A stretch of 64,000 nt of DNA from Epilithonimonas lactis (GCF_900110605.1 NZ_FOFI01000002.1:806001-870000); one strand, 5' to 3'. Shown: positions 32,705 through 42,678, counted from the stretch's first letter. Notes: generated by a model not told the origin, from the sequence alone. A program made the numbers and translations.

Positions 32705-33730
32705 ATGGGTATAATGGATATGTTTACGCAAGAGATTGCGATCGACTTGGGAACTGCGAACACACTTATCATACACAACAACAAAATAGTTGTGGATCAG
32801 CCATCTATCGTAGCGATAGAGCGCTCTTCTGGCAAGCCGATTGCCGTAGGTGAGCAAGCAAAACATATGCAAGGAAAGACCCATGAGGATATCAAAACCA
32901 TCCGTCCATTGAAAGATGGTGTGATTGCCGATTTCCACGCGTCAGAACATATGATCAAGGAATTCATCAAACAAATTCCGGGCATCAAAGGAAAGTTTTT
33001 TCAGCCAGCGCTTAGGATTGTGATCTGTATCCCTTCAGGAATTACAGAGGTTGAGAAAAGAGCGGTAAGAGATTCAGCACAAAAAGTAAACGCCAAAGAA
33101 GTTCGCTTGATCTATGAGCCAATGGCGGCTGCAATAGGAGTTGGAATCGATGTTCAGAAACCAGAAGGTAATATGATCATCGACATAGGTGGTGGAACTA
33201 CGGAAATTGCCGTGGTTGCATTAGGAGGAATCGTTTGTGATAAATCTGTGAAAATTGCAGGTGACGTTTTCACGAATGATATTGCTTATTATTTAAGAAC
33301 ACATCATAATTTATACATCGGAGAAAGAACGGCGGAAAGAATCAAAATTGAAGTTGGTTCTGCGGTTGAAGAGTTGGATGTTCCAATCGATGATATCCCT
33401 GTACAAGGTCGTGATCTGATTACTGGGAAGCCAAAGGAAATCATGGTGAACTATAAAGAAATTGCAAAAGCACTTGATAAATCTATCATCAGAATCGAGG
33501 ATGCGGTAATGGAAACATTGTCATTGACGCCTCCGGAATTGGCGGCTGATATCTACAAAACTGGGATTTATCTTGCTGGTGGTGGAGCGCTTCTAAGAGG
33601 TTTGGCAGACAGACTTCACAGAAAAACGGGACTTCCTGTTTTCGTGGCAGAAGATCCTTTGAGAGCGGTGGTTAGAGGAACCGGTATCGCTCTTAAGAAT
33701 ATGAACAAATTCAATTTCCTTATCAAGTAA
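32705..33730 (+). CDS. mreB: Rod shape-determining protein MreB
   Basis: 341 residues of the bacterial actin family. MreB forms membrane-bound filaments that guide lateral cell-wall synthesis. Visible are the phosphate-1 loop in IDLGTANTLI (about 14-23), the phosphate-2 loop MIIDIGGGTTEIAV, the E-P-M-A-A-A-I-G segment, and the adenosine motif GIYLAGGGALLRGL. It begins the five-gene elongasome operon mreB-mreC-mreD-mrdA-rodA. Confidence 0.98.
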   Translation: MGIMDMFTQEIAIDLGTANTLIIHNNKIVVDQPSIVAIERSSGKPIAVGEQAKHMQGKTHEDIKTIRPLKDGVIADFHASEHMIKEFIKQIPGIKGKFFQPALRIVICIPSGITEVEKRAVRDSAQKVNAKEVRLIYEPMAAAIGVGIDVQKPEGNMIIDIGGGTTEIAVVALGGIVCDKSVKIAGDVFTNDIAYYLRTHHNLYIGERTAERIKIEVGSAVEELDVPIDDIPVQGRDLITGKPKEIMVNYKEIAKALDKSIIRIEDAVMETLSLTPPELAADIYKTGIYLAGGGALLRGLADRLHRKTGLPVFVAEDPLRAVVRGTGIALKNMNKFNFLIK

Positions 33731-33753
33731 TTAAGATTTTCTCAAGTTTTTAG

Positions 33754-34608
33754 ATGGGTGCTTTGCTGAGATTTTTTTCTAAGAATGCTTTGTTTGCGTT
33801 CTTTGTATTCTTGCAATTGGTTGCAATTGTACTTATTTTCAGCAAAAATTCTATGCAGCAAAGTTTCATTGCGGCTAGGACTGCGGCGTTCAATTCTTGG
33901 GTTTCTGGATATATCGATGAGGGAACTTCTTATCTGAAATTGAAACAAATCAATGAAGATCTTGTGACCCAGAACAAAGCTTTGATGTTGGAACTTTACG
34001 GCAAAGATAAAGTGGCCAAACCCAATTTTCGAAAAGTTTACGATACAATCGGCGGCGGACAGATCTACACTTTTGTAGATGGAGAAGTGGTTTTCAACAG
34101 CATCAATAGAAGAGATAATTATTACACGATTAACCGCGGACGTCTGCAAGGCGTGAGTTCCAATATGGGCGTTATAGCTCCGAAAGGAATTGCCGGGATT
34201 GTCATCAATACTACAGATAATTATTCATTGGTCAAATCGATTCTGAGTGTCAATAAGATCAAGATAAGTGCTTCGCTCAAGAAGTCTGGTTACTTCGGAA
34301 CACTGTCCTGGAAAGGCGATGACACGAGAACAATGACACTTTCCGACATTCCAAAATATGTTCCTTTAAAAGTGGGTGACACCGTTGTAACTGATGGTAA
34401 ATCCTCAATTTTCCCAGCCGGAATTTTGGTTGGAACCATAGCAGGTTACGAGGTTGACAGCAAAACGGGATTCTGGGATATCTCTGTAGAACTTAGCGAG
34501 AAGATCGGGAAATTAAGCAAAGTTTTTGTCGTCCGAAATCTGAAAAAATCCGAAGTTCAAAAAATTGATGATTCATTAAAAGTTCAAATTAAGAAAGATG
34601 ATCAGTAG
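33754..34608 (+). CDS. mreC: Rod shape-determining protein MreC
   Basis: 284 residues. One N-terminal membrane helix (about 12-30), a periplasmic coiled coil, then the two-barrel MreC domain with YYTINRGRLQGVSSNMGV, GIAGIVI and VTDGKSSIFPAGILVG. MreC links the MreB filaments to PBP2 and RodA in the periplasm. It overlaps mreD by 11 bases. Confidence 0.96.
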   Translation: MGALLRFFSKNALFAFFVFLQLVAIVLIFSKNSMQQSFIAARTAAFNSWVSGYIDEGTSYLKLKQINEDLVTQNKALMLELYGKDKVAKPNFRKVYDTIGGGQIYTFVDGEVVFNSINRRDNYYTINRGRLQGVSSNMGVIAPKGIAGIVINTTDNYSLVKSILSVNKIKISASLKKSGYFGTLSWKGDDTRTMTLSDIPKYVPLKVGDTVVTDGKSSIFPAGILVGTIAGYEVDSKTGFWDISVELSEKIGKLSKVFVVRNLKKSEVQKIDDSLKVQIKKDDQ

Positions 34609-35104
34609 AAACGTTGTATCAGATCTGGTTTTGATCGCATTGTTGACGGCTTTTCAGATCTTCATTCTGAACAGAATTGCCTTGTTCGGACAATATATTC
34701 CCGTACTTTATCCTGTTTTTGTGATGTTCTATCCGTTCTTCAGAAACAGATTTCATTTTTTAGCTTTAAGTTTTATCTTGGGATTATGCGTGGATGCATT
34801 TTTAGGAACCTGGGGAATCAATGCGTTCGCAACTACCGTTGTGGCGTACTTCAGAACGATCATCTTCCGAACTTCTACAGACACGACCACAGATTTTTTC
34901 TCTTTCCAAGGGATACAATGGACACAATTCATCTTTTTTATTGTGACCAGTATTTTCATCCATCAACTTTTGGTGCAGTACATCGAGTTCTTTAAGTTCG
35001 ACAGATTTTTTGAAATTTTATTTAATGTAATAGTTACCAGTATAATTTCGTTTGTATTTATATTAGCCTATGCATTAGCTTTTAAGATCAAGCAAAAAGT
35101 CTGA
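34598..35104 (+). CDS. mreD: Rod shape-determining protein MreD
   Basis: 168 residues with about five membrane helices. Low conservation is usual for MreD; the pattern VLYPVFVMFYPF and FILGLCVDAFLGTWGINAF (G..D...G..G.na) fits. It is an integral membrane component of the elongasome. Identification rests on that pattern plus its place between mreC and mrdA. Confidence 0.93.
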   Translation: MISRNVVSDLVLIALLTAFQIFILNRIALFGQYIPVLYPVFVMFYPFFRNRFHFLALSFILGLCVDAFLGTWGINAFATTVVAYFRTIIFRTSTDTTTDFFSFQGIQWTQFIFFIVTSIFIHQLLVQYIEFFKFDRFFEILFNVIVTSIISFVFILAYALAFKIKQKV

Positions 35105-35181
35105 AACTAGAATGTACATAACCAAACAAAAGCTTTCACATTGAGGTTGCATATGTCCTCAGGAATAATTTTAAAGCACAT

Positions 35182-37206
35182 ATGAAATCACAATACCTCA
35201 AGATCACACTCGCCCTTTCTATCATTGCATTGATTTTCATTGCAAGACTTTCTTATTTGCAACTATTCACCGACCGCTATGCGTTGAATGCTGCGAATAC
35301 TTCCATCAAAATAGAATATGTCATCCCACCACGAGGTGTCATTTTTGATAGAAACGGAAAAATATTGGTAGGAAATCAGCCTTCTTTTGAGATCTCTTAC
35401 ACGGCGGCACTTCTAAAACCAGATTTCGATACGATAGGATTTTGTAAATTATTGGGAATCACAGAACCAGAATTTGTCAAAACATTGAGGAATATTGAGA
35501 AGGAGAAATACTATTCCAAGCTGACGCCGATGACTTTTATGAAGAATCTAAGTCGAGAGGAAATGGCAAGGATCCAAGAATTGATCTTCAAATATCCAGC
35601 TTTCAGCATCGTTCCACGTCCACAAAGGCAATATGAGGTTAACACTTCCGGAAACCTTTTGGGATACACGAATCAGGTAAATGATGCGGACATCAAAAAA
35701 GATTCAACATACTATTTACCGGGTGATTTTGTCGGCAAAAGTGGTGTGGAAAAATCTTACGAAAAAGAACTTCGTGGTGAGAAGGGAATGAAATACATCC
35801 AAAAAGACATTCGCCAAAGAAGCATCGGTTCTTATAAAAACGGAGAGCTTGATAAAGAAGTGGTTACAGGAAAAGACCTTACCTTGACCATCGATTACGA
35901 CCTACAAAGAATGGCGGAAGAGATGCTCGTGAACAAACACGGCGCAGTCGTCGCTCTAGACCCAAATAATGGAGAGATCCTGACGATGGCGACTGGTCCG
36001 GACATCGACCCAAATCTTTTCACAGGACCGCAAAAATCCAGAAATCTTTACAAATTAGCCAACGATACAATCTTCGAAAACAAACCAACTTTTGACAGAT
36101 CGATACAAGCGGCCTATCCTCCGGGATCGACATTCAAATTGCTAACTGCTTTGGCAGCTATGGAAATGGGCGTGATGACAGACAAAACGATCTTCCCGTG
36201 TGGAAGAGGATTTTTCTACCGTGGAAAAAGTATTAAAGGTCACGGTGGTGCAGATCCGTTGATTCCTTCTATTCAGGTTTCCAGTAACTGTTACTTTACT
36301 TATGCTTATTTGGCCATCATCAAAAAGTATCCGGGAAATCCTTCCAAAGGCGTGGACGAGTGGAAAAAGATCATCAACAGTTTTGGCGTTGGAGAATTTC
36401 TTAACAATGATCTGGCCGTTGGGGCAAAAGGAAGAATCCCTTCTGGAGAATTCTATGAAAAAAGGATGAAATCGATCTATAAAGCAAGCGGCTCAAAAAG
36501 GACAGATTTCAAAAACTGGGACGAGATGCCGACAGGTGCTTTGTACAATGGAATGGGACAGGGTGATGTTCTCTTAACACCACTTCAAATGGCAAACTTC
36601 GTAGGCGCGATTGCTAACAAAGGTTGGTACTACACACCTCACATTGTGAAAAGCATCGACGGAAAACCAAATCCAGATCCAAGGTTCAAGAAGAAACATA
36701 TGACGATGATTCAGAATCCTCAATATTATAATGTCGTTCTTCAAGGAATGGAGGCTGTTATGATCAAAGGAACAGGAAGAAGTCTTAGGTCAAAAGATTT
36801 TACGCAACTCGCAAAAACGGGTACTGCGCAAGTGCCTCAAGGAAAAGATAATTCTATTTTTGTATTGATCGCGCCTGCAGACAAACCGAAAATTGTGGTT
36901 GTAGCCGTAATGGAGCACGCAGGATTTGGTGCCACCTGGGCTGGACCAGCTTGTACTGTGATTGCAGAGAAATACATCACTGGAGAACTGAAACGGGAAA
37001 ATCTCTACAAGAAGATGATCACGTCCAGCTTTATGCCAGAATATAAAAGACAGTATATTTCTGAGATGAAACGAAAAGGCTGGTACAAAGAACCACCTAA
37101 AGATACCGTGAAACTCAAAAAGATCAAAGACAGCCTCCAAGCTATTGAAAATAAAAAAAAGAAGGATAGTTCCAAAGTTAAAACTCTAAAAAACAATTCA
37201 AAATGA
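35182..37206 (+). CDS. mrdA: Penicillin-binding protein 2 (peptidoglycan DD-transpeptidase)
   Basis: 674 residues. An N-terminal membrane anchor (about 9-28) is followed by the PBP dimerisation domain (RGVIFDRNGKIL) and the transpeptidase domain. The active-site serine is S316 in PPGSTFK, followed by SSN (VSSNCY) and KTGTA. PBP2 cross-links lateral wall peptidoglycan together with RodA. The last ~50 residues are lysine-rich and probably disordered. It overlaps rodA by the ATGA arrangement. Confidence 0.97.
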   Translation: MKSQYLKITLALSIIALIFIARLSYLQLFTDRYALNAANTSIKIEYVIPPRGVIFDRNGKILVGNQPSFEISYTAALLKPDFDTIGFCKLLGITEPEFVKTLRNIEKEKYYSKLTPMTFMKNLSREEMARIQELIFKYPAFSIVPRPQRQYEVNTSGNLLGYTNQVNDADIKKDSTYYLPGDFVGKSGVEKSYEKELRGEKGMKYIQKDIRQRSIGSYKNGELDKEVVTGKDLTLTIDYDLQRMAEEMLVNKHGAVVALDPNNGEILTMATGPDIDPNLFTGPQKSRNLYKLANDTIFENKPTFDRSIQAAYPPGSTFKLLTALAAMEMGVMTDKTIFPCGRGFFYRGKSIKGHGGADPLIPSIQVSSNCYFTYAYLAIIKKYPGNPSKGVDEWKKIINSFGVGEFLNNDLAVGAKGRIPSGEFYEKRMKSIYKASGSKRTDFKNWDEMPTGALYNGMGQGDVLLTPLQMANFVGAIANKGWYYTPHIVKSIDGKPNPDPRFKKKHMTMIQNPQYYNVVLQGMEAVMIKGTGRSLRSKDFTQLAKTGTAQVPQGKDNSIFVLIAPADKPKIVVVAVMEHAGFGATWAGPACTVIAEKYITGELKRENLYKKMITSSFMPEYKRQYISEMKRKGWYKEPPKDTVKLKKIKDSLQAIENKKKKDSSKVKTLKNNSK

Positions 37207-38432
37207 AGTGGGCAGAAGGGATAGATAAATTAGGAATTACACTTTACTTGATGCTTTGCATTTTCGCTATTTTTAATATTTATAGTGTGAAAGCAGATCT
37301 CGGACAAAAACAACTGATCTTCTTCGGGATTTCTTTGTTTGTCGGGATGATGATATTCTTTATGAGAACCAAGTTTTTCGAGAACATGTCTCCAATCATC
37401 TATGTTGGCGGTGTGCTGCTTCTGATCGGTTTGTTTCCTTTCGGGACGGAGATCCTTGGTCAGAAAAACTGGTACAAGTTCGGTGGATTTACAATGCAAC
37501 CCGTTGAGTTTGCCAAAATTGGAACTACACTGATGTTGGCAAATTACGCATCAAATCAGGATTTTGATATCAAGAAAAAGCGCTCATTATATACATCCAT
37601 TGCAATCGTTGCCATTCCCGGAATTGTTGTTCTAATGATTCCCGATGTCGGTTCATTGCTGGTGTTTTTTGCTTTTGTAATGGCACTTTACAGAGAAGGA
37701 CTTTCCGGCTGGTTGTTCGGTGTTATCTTTATCTTCGCGGCTACATTTTTGATCTCAATTGCAGTCAATCCATTATATGTGGTGATTGCAATCCTCATTA
37801 TTGCTGCCATTTTTGTCTTTTTCAATTTTTATAAGATCCAAGGAAACGTGATGTATATCGTTGCAATTGTTTTGACAGTTGGCGTTCTAAGTGGGTTGTC
37901 ATATTCTTCCAGTTACATTCTTACCAAGCTTCCAAAACACCAGAGAGAAAGAATTGAAGTTTTATACAAAGGTGAAAAAGCATTCCGAGATACATCTGGA
38001 TATAACTTGCTCTATTCCAAGACTGCAATTGGTTCGGGTGGATTCACTGGGAAAGGCTACAAGCAAGGTTCTGTGACGCAAGGTAAATTCGTTCCCGAGC
38101 AAGAGACCGATTATATTTTCTGTACCGTAGGCGAAGAGTGGGGTTTTCTGGGAAGCACGCTTCTAATCATTTGCTATTCTATATTTATTGGCAGGATCTA
38201 TTATCTCGCTGAAAATCAGAAATCTACTTTCAATAGGGTTTTTGGATATAGTTTTGCCTCCGTTTTATTAATTCACTTTGCCATCAACCTTGGGATGGTC
38301 ATGGGACTTTTCCCTACGGTTGGGATTCCACTGCCGTTTTTCAGTTATGGAGGAAGTTCGCTACTGGCTTTTTCAATAATGACATTTATTTTCTTTAAAC
38401 TTAATTATGCTGATAAGAATAGTTTAGTATAA
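37203..38432 (+). CDS. rodA: Rod shape-determining protein RodA (SEDS glycosyltransferase)
   Basis: 409 residues with about ten membrane helices. SEDS features are seen: MQPVEFAKIG, MIPDVGS with the catalytic-type aspartate nearby, QGSVTQGKFVPEQETDYIFC, and the C-terminal GLFPTVGIPLPFFSYGGSS. RodA polymerises glycan strands and pairs with the PBP2 encoded just upstream (4-base overlap). Last gene of the operon. Confidence 0.97.
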   Translation: MKWAEGIDKLGITLYLMLCIFAIFNIYSVKADLGQKQLIFFGISLFVGMMIFFMRTKFFENMSPIIYVGGVLLLIGLFPFGTEILGQKNWYKFGGFTMQPVEFAKIGTTLMLANYASNQDFDIKKKRSLYTSIAIVAIPGIVVLMIPDVGSLLVFFAFVMALYREGLSGWLFGVIFIFAATFLISIAVNPLYVVIAILIIAAIFVFFNFYKIQGNVMYIVAIVLTVGVLSGLSYSSSYILTKLPKHQRERIEVLYKGEKAFRDTSGYNLLYSKTAIGSGGFTGKGYKQGSVTQGKFVPEQETDYIFCTVGEEWGFLGSTLLIICYSIFIGRIYYLAENQKSTFNRVFGYSFASVLLIHFAINLGMVMGLFPTVGIPLPFFSYGGSSLLAFSIMTFIFFKLNYADKNSLV

Positions 38433-38495
38433 TTTGTTTTAATTTCTCGATGGTATGTTAATTGTTGCGGAATTCTAAACAAATAAATAAAACTT

Positions 38496-39311
38496 ATGAA
38501 AAAAATTATCTTCTGTGCAATCATCTTAGGTGGTTTCTGCACGACAAATGCGCAAAAAATAAGTCTTGGAAAAGCGACGGACATTGCTGGAAAAGGTTTG
38601 AAAGCTATGACTTTTACCAATGCTGACGCTGCCAAATTAGCCAAAGAATCTGTAGATTGGATGGATAATAACAATCAAGTGGCTGGTCCCAAAGATCCAT
38701 ACACAGTAAGATTGAACAAGCTTTTTGCAAAACACAAATCCCAAGACGGTCTTAGTCTCAATTACAAAGTTTACAAAGTAAAGGATATCAACGCATTTGC
38801 TTGCGCAGATGGCAGTGTTCGTGTCTTTTCTTCATTGATGGATATCATGACAGATGATGAGCTTCTGGCCGTAATCGGTCACGAAATTGGTCACGTAAAG
38901 AATGAAGATACCAAAGATGCCATCAAGTCTGCTTATCTCAAAGCTGCAGCATTGGACGCAGCATCTGCTTCGTCAAATACAGTGGCAACACTAAACAACA
39001 GTCAAATTGGAGAAATGGCGAACGCAATGTTAGATGCTACACACAGCAAAAAACAAGAATCACAAGCTGATACTTATTCTTACGACTTTATGAAAGCGAA
39101 TGGTTACAACGTTGTTGGGGCTTATACAGCATTCAAAAAGTTAGCTTTGTTATCGGAAGGAGGAACAGCGCAATCTGGTTTCCAGAAGATGTTCAACTCG
39201 CATCCTGATAGCAACAAGAGGGCAGAAGCAATCAAAAAAAGAGCTGAGAAAGATGGTCTTTGGAAAGACCCAGGAACGGTTTCTTTACCAACTACAAAAC
39301 TTACGAAATAG
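38496..39311 (+). CDS. Secreted M48 family metallopeptidase
   Basis: 271 residues with a signal peptide (IIFCAIILGGFCTTNAQ). The zinc-binding motif HEIGH is in AVIGHEIGHVKNED, with the third ligand region ESQADTYSYDF about 55 residues later, and HPDSNKR near the end, all typical of M48B periplasmic proteases such as LoiP/BepA. Probably acts in envelope quality control. Stand-alone gene with its own terminator. Confidence 0.94.
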   Translation: MKKIIFCAIILGGFCTTNAQKISLGKATDIAGKGLKAMTFTNADAAKLAKESVDWMDNNNQVAGPKDPYTVRLNKLFAKHKSQDGLSLNYKVYKVKDINAFACADGSVRVFSSLMDIMTDDELLAVIGHEIGHVKNEDTKDAIKSAYLKAAALDAASASSNTVATLNNSQIGEMANAMLDATHSKKQESQADTYSYDFMKANGYNVVGAYTAFKKLALLSEGGTAQSGFQKMFNSHPDSNKRAEAIKKRAEKDGLWKDPGTVSLPTTKLTK

Positions 39312-39318
39312 AAAAACG

Positions 39319-39345
39319 AAAGCAGCCAATTGGCTGCTTTTTTTT
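39319..39345 (+). terminator. Terminator of the M48 peptidase gene
   Basis: AAAGCAGCCAA/TTGGCTGCTTT hairpin with almost no loop, followed by a T-run that reaches the stop codon of the convergent amylase gene. Confidence 0.9.
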
Positions 39346-40717
39346 AGTTCTTTACCAAAACCAAATATTCCCAAGGTTTCAAATTAAGATTGGTCTTTTC
39401 AGAATTGATGTTGTAGATTTTGCCAGTAAACAATTCTCGGTATTGTCCATTGTAATATTTAGTATCAACGGAAGTTGGCAAACTTTTGTCGGAGAAATTA
39501 TAGATGGATAAAACCGCATCGTTATTTTTTTCTCGGTAGATGGATAGGACGTCATTCATTTGATTGTTCGTCACTCTTATCATTTCTCCGCCACATTTTC
39601 CATTCCAAAGTGCTTGATTTTTATGTTTAAGTTCAAACAATTTTTGATATAATCCATAGAATTTGTGGTCTTTCCAGATGATTTCATCTTTCTCGAAGAA
39701 CTCAAGGCTTCTGTCCAATCCAGCTTCCTGTCCGCTGTAGACCAAAGGCATTCCGTTGGCCGTTCCGCAAAGTACCATCGCGGTTTCCAATCCTTTTCCG
39801 AAGTTTGAAAACTGATTGCCTTCCCAAGAATTCTTGTCGTGATTGTCTGTGAACAGCATTCGATATGAATCCAATGGGAAACTGCCGACATCGTGCGCCA
39901 TATATTCGTAAAGTGCGTTGGCGCCTTTTCCGCCGGTTGTAGCAAGTTTCAATTTATCCCAAAGCGTCCAGGAATAGGTCGCATCAAATGACTTTTTGTA
40001 CAAATCTCTGGATTCCCATTCAGCCAGCATAAAAACTGGTTTTATCGCATCCATTTCTTCTCTCGCATTATCCCAGAAATCGACTGGAATGAAGCCTGCA
40101 ACATCGCATCTGTAACCATCGATATTGGCTTCTTTTACCCAATATTTAAGTGCGCCGGTCATATATTCTCGGAAGTCGGGATTGTTGTAATCAAAGTCGA
40201 TAACGTCGTCCCAATCGTACCAAGGTGTTGGCTGGAAGTTGCCTTCTCTGGATTTGGTGTACCAGTCCGGATGTTCTTTGGTCAATGGATTGTCCCAAGC
40301 GGAATGATTGCCGACCCAATCGATTATAACGTACATTCCCATTGCATGGATTTTGTCAACCAAGCTCTTGAAATCCTTCAAAGTTCCAAAGTCAGGATTC
40401 ACGCCTTTGAAATCTTTTACGGAATAATAACTTCCCAATTTTCCTTTCCGATGCTCTTCTCCGATGGGATGGATTGGCATCAACCAAAGGATATCAATGC
40501 CCATTTTTTTAAGTCTTGGCAAATGCTTTTCGAACGCTTTGAAAGTGCCTTCTTTTGTGTATTGTCGGATGTTGACCTCGTAGATAGTCGCATTTTTGCT
40601 CCATTCTGGATGTTTGAGTTCTACGTAAGGTTTTGGCTGATAGCGTGGGTCTTTGGTCTGAGCAAATCCCAAAAATGGAATCATCAGAATGAGGAGTAAG
40701 TATTTTAATGAATTCAT
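39344..40717 (-). CDS. Secreted alpha-amylase family glycoside hydrolase (GH13)
   Basis: 457 residues with a signal peptide (YLLLILMIPFLGFA-Q). The four GH13 regions are visible in order: DWVGNHS, GYRCDVAGF with the nucleophile D205, MLAEWE with the acid/base E233, and FTDNHDKNS with the transition-state D294. It is short, with a small C-terminal beta domain. Hydrolyses or transfers alpha-glucans in the periplasm or outside the cell; exact specificity not readable. No other starch-utilisation (sus-like) genes surround it. Confidence 0.95.
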   Translation of the reverse strand: MNSLKYLLLILMIPFLGFAQTKDPRYQPKPYVELKHPEWSKNATIYEVNIRQYTKEGTFKAFEKHLPRLKKMGIDILWLMPIHPIGEEHRKGKLGSYYSVKDFKGVNPDFGTLKDFKSLVDKIHAMGMYVIIDWVGNHSAWDNPLTKEHPDWYTKSREGNFQPTPWYDWDDVIDFDYNNPDFREYMTGALKYWVKEANIDGYRCDVAGFIPVDFWDNAREEMDAIKPVFMLAEWESRDLYKKSFDATYSWTLWDKLKLATTGGKGANALYEYMAHDVGSFPLDSYRMLFTDNHDKNSWEGNQFSNFGKGLETAMVLCGTANGMPLVYSGQEAGLDRSLEFFEKDEIIWKDHKFYGLYQKLFELKHKNQALWNGKCGGEMIRVTNNQMNDVLSIYREKNNDAVLSIYNFSDKSLPTSVDTKYYNGQYRELFTGKIYNINSEKTNLNLKPWEYLVLVKN

Positions 40718-40830
40718 AAGGTTTATATATTTCTCTAAATTAATAAGAGTTTTTGATTTTCATTAATTTTAATTGAAAAAATATTCTGACTGAAAAACTA
40801 TAATTGTGATTTGAAACTTCTACAAAATGA

Positions 40831-40868
40831 AAAACCCTTTCAAAGTATTGAAACTCTGAAAGGGTTTT
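40831..40868 (-). terminator. Hairpin terminator between the ABC-F gene and the amylase gene
   Basis: A perfect 12-bp stem, AAAACCCTTTCA/TGAAAGGGTTTT, with a 14-base loop and T-rich tail in either direction. It lies in the 319-base gap (40718-41036), which otherwise contains copy C of R1 and no gene. Confidence 0.8.
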
Positions 40869-40918
40869 TATTTGAATCGTTGTCGTTAATGACAAACGTT
40901 GATTTTATGTAGAAACCC

Positions 40919-41027
40919 GCGCCCCGACTTGAGCGGAAATCCTTTTTTGTAGCTGGTAAAGCTTTGGCAAAAAGATTGGGAGCCCTTCGACAAGCTCAGG
41001 ATAAACTACAGGCGGATATAGGCGCCC
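40919..41027 (-). repeat. Dispersed foldback repeat R1, copy C (GGCGCC-type ends, with an insertion)
   Basis: The R1 core on the minus strand, ends GCGCCCC (40919-40925) and GGCGCCC (41021-41027). Compared with the other copies, it is longer, because the stretch GCCCTTCGACAAGCTCAGG with flanks (40982-41010) sits where the others have a short GGAAC-type link. Ten bases past the ABC-F stop. Confidence 0.82.
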
Positions 41028-41036
41028 AAATAATTT

Positions 41037-42659
41037 TTAAGAATACATTTGCTCCTGTAATTCTTTGATTTTCTTGTCAGATAGATATTCGTCGTAAGTC
41101 ATATCTCTGTCGATGATTCCTTTCGGCGTCAACTCGATGATTCTGTTACAAACCGTTCCAAGCAACTCGTGATCGTGGGAAGACAACAGGATGTTTCCTT
41201 TGAAGTTGTTCAATGAGTTGTTCAAGGTTGTGATACTTTCCAAATCCAGGTGATTGATAGGCTCATCCAAAAGAAGAACGTTCGCTTTCTGAAGCATCAT
41301 TCTACTGAACATACATCTCATTTTTTCACCTCCAGAAAGGACTTTACAAGATTTTAGAGCCTCGTCGCCAGAGAAAAGCATTCTTCCCAAGAAACCTCTC
41401 ATAAATTCCTCGTGACGCTCCTCGTCATTCTTCGTGAATTGTCTCAGCCAGTCTACCAAGTTGATGTCATCTTGGAAGAAGTTGGTGTTGTCCAAAGGCA
41501 TATGCGATTGGTTCGTCGTAACACCCCAAGCCACATTTCCTTTGTCTGCAGGAAGATTTCCGGCAAGGATTTCGAAAAATTCTGTGATTGCCAAAGAGTT
41601 TCTGGAGATTACAGCCACTTTATCACCTTTTTTAAGATTAAGGTCGATGTTTGTGAAGAGTAATTCGCCATCTTTGGTTTTTTGAAGACCTTTCACGTCT
41701 AGAATCTGGTCTCCAACTTCTCTTTCGGTGTCGAAAATGATGGCTGGATATCTTCTGGAGGAAGGTTTGATATCGTCGATGTTCAATTTGTCAATCATCT
41801 TTTTACGAGCAGTAGCCTGTTTTGCTTTCGCTACGTTGGAACTGAATCGCGCGATGAAATCCTGTAATTCTTTTTTCTTGTCCTCAGCTTTTTTGTTGGC
41901 CTGAGCTCTTTGTCTCGTTGCCAACTGTGAAGCTTGATACCAGAAAGAGTAGTTACCAGTGTAAAGATTCAACTTCGCATAATCCAAATCGCCGATGTGC
42001 GTACAAACGGTGTCCAAGAAGTGACGGTCGTGAGAAACAACGATCACGGTGTTCTCATAATCTGCCAAGAAATCCTCTAACCAAGCGATTGTAGCGATAT
42101 CCAGGTCATTGGTAGGCTCATCCAGAATCAGTACGTCTGGATTACCGAACAATGCCTGAGCAAGCAAAACTCTTACTTTGTCTTTGTTCTCAAGTTCGCC
42201 CATCAATTGGTAATGCATATCTTCTGAAATACCAACATTTGAAAGCAAGGTCTGCGCATCAGCTTCGGAGTTCCATCCGCCCATTTCGTCGTACACTACG
42301 CCAAGTTCTCCAGCTTTGATTCCATCATCGTCTGAGAAGTCTTCTTTTGCATACAAAGCGTCCATTTCTTCTTTGATGTCGAAAAGCATTTTGTTACCTC
42401 TAAGGATGGTTTCCAATACCGTGAAGTTGTCGTAAGCAAAGTGGTCCTGCTCCAATACGGACATTCTTTTTCCGTTTTCCAAAGATACGTGGCCAGATGT
42501 TGGGTCTTGTTTTCCGCTTAATATTTTAAGGAAAGTCGATTTTCCTGCACCGTTGGCACCAATGATACCGTAGCAATTCCCTTTTGTAAATTTTATATTG
42601 ACTTCATCAAAAAGAACTCTTTTCCCGAACTGTAATGATAAATTAGATACTGTTAACAT
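41037..42659 (-). CDS. ABC-F family ATP-binding protein (YbiT-like)
   Basis: 540 residues with two ATP-binding domains and no membrane part. The first Walker A is GANGAGKST (about 35-43) with Walker B VLILDEPTNDLD. The second domain has LSGGEKMR and VLLLDEPINHLD. In the first domain the signature position reads GELENKDKVR instead of LSGGQ. ABC-F proteins bind the ribosome and rescue or protect translation. The start MLTVSNLSLQFGKRVLF and the length match E. coli YbiT. Function in this organism not known. Confidence 0.92.
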   Translation of the reverse strand: MLTVSNLSLQFGKRVLFDEVNIKFTKGNCYGIIGANGAGKSTFLKILSGKQDPTSGHVSLENGKRMSVLEQDHFAYDNFTVLETILRGNKMLFDIKEEMDALYAKEDFSDDDGIKAGELGVVYDEMGGWNSEADAQTLLSNVGISEDMHYQLMGELENKDKVRVLLAQALFGNPDVLILDEPTNDLDIATIAWLEDFLADYENTVIVVSHDRHFLDTVCTHIGDLDYAKLNLYTGNYSFWYQASQLATRQRAQANKKAEDKKKELQDFIARFSSNVAKAKQATARKKMIDKLNIDDIKPSSRRYPAIIFDTEREVGDQILDVKGLQKTKDGELLFTNIDLNLKKGDKVAVISRNSLAITEFFEILAGNLPADKGNVAWGVTTNQSHMPLDNTNFFQDDINLVDWLRQFTKNDEERHEEFMRGFLGRMLFSGDEALKSCKVLSGGEKMRCMFSRMMLQKANVLLLDEPINHLDLESITTLNNSLNNFKGNILLSSHDHELLGTVCNRIIELTPKGIIDRDMTYDEYLSDKKIKELQEQMYS

Positions 42660-42678
42660 ATTGTTTTGTAAGTTTGTG

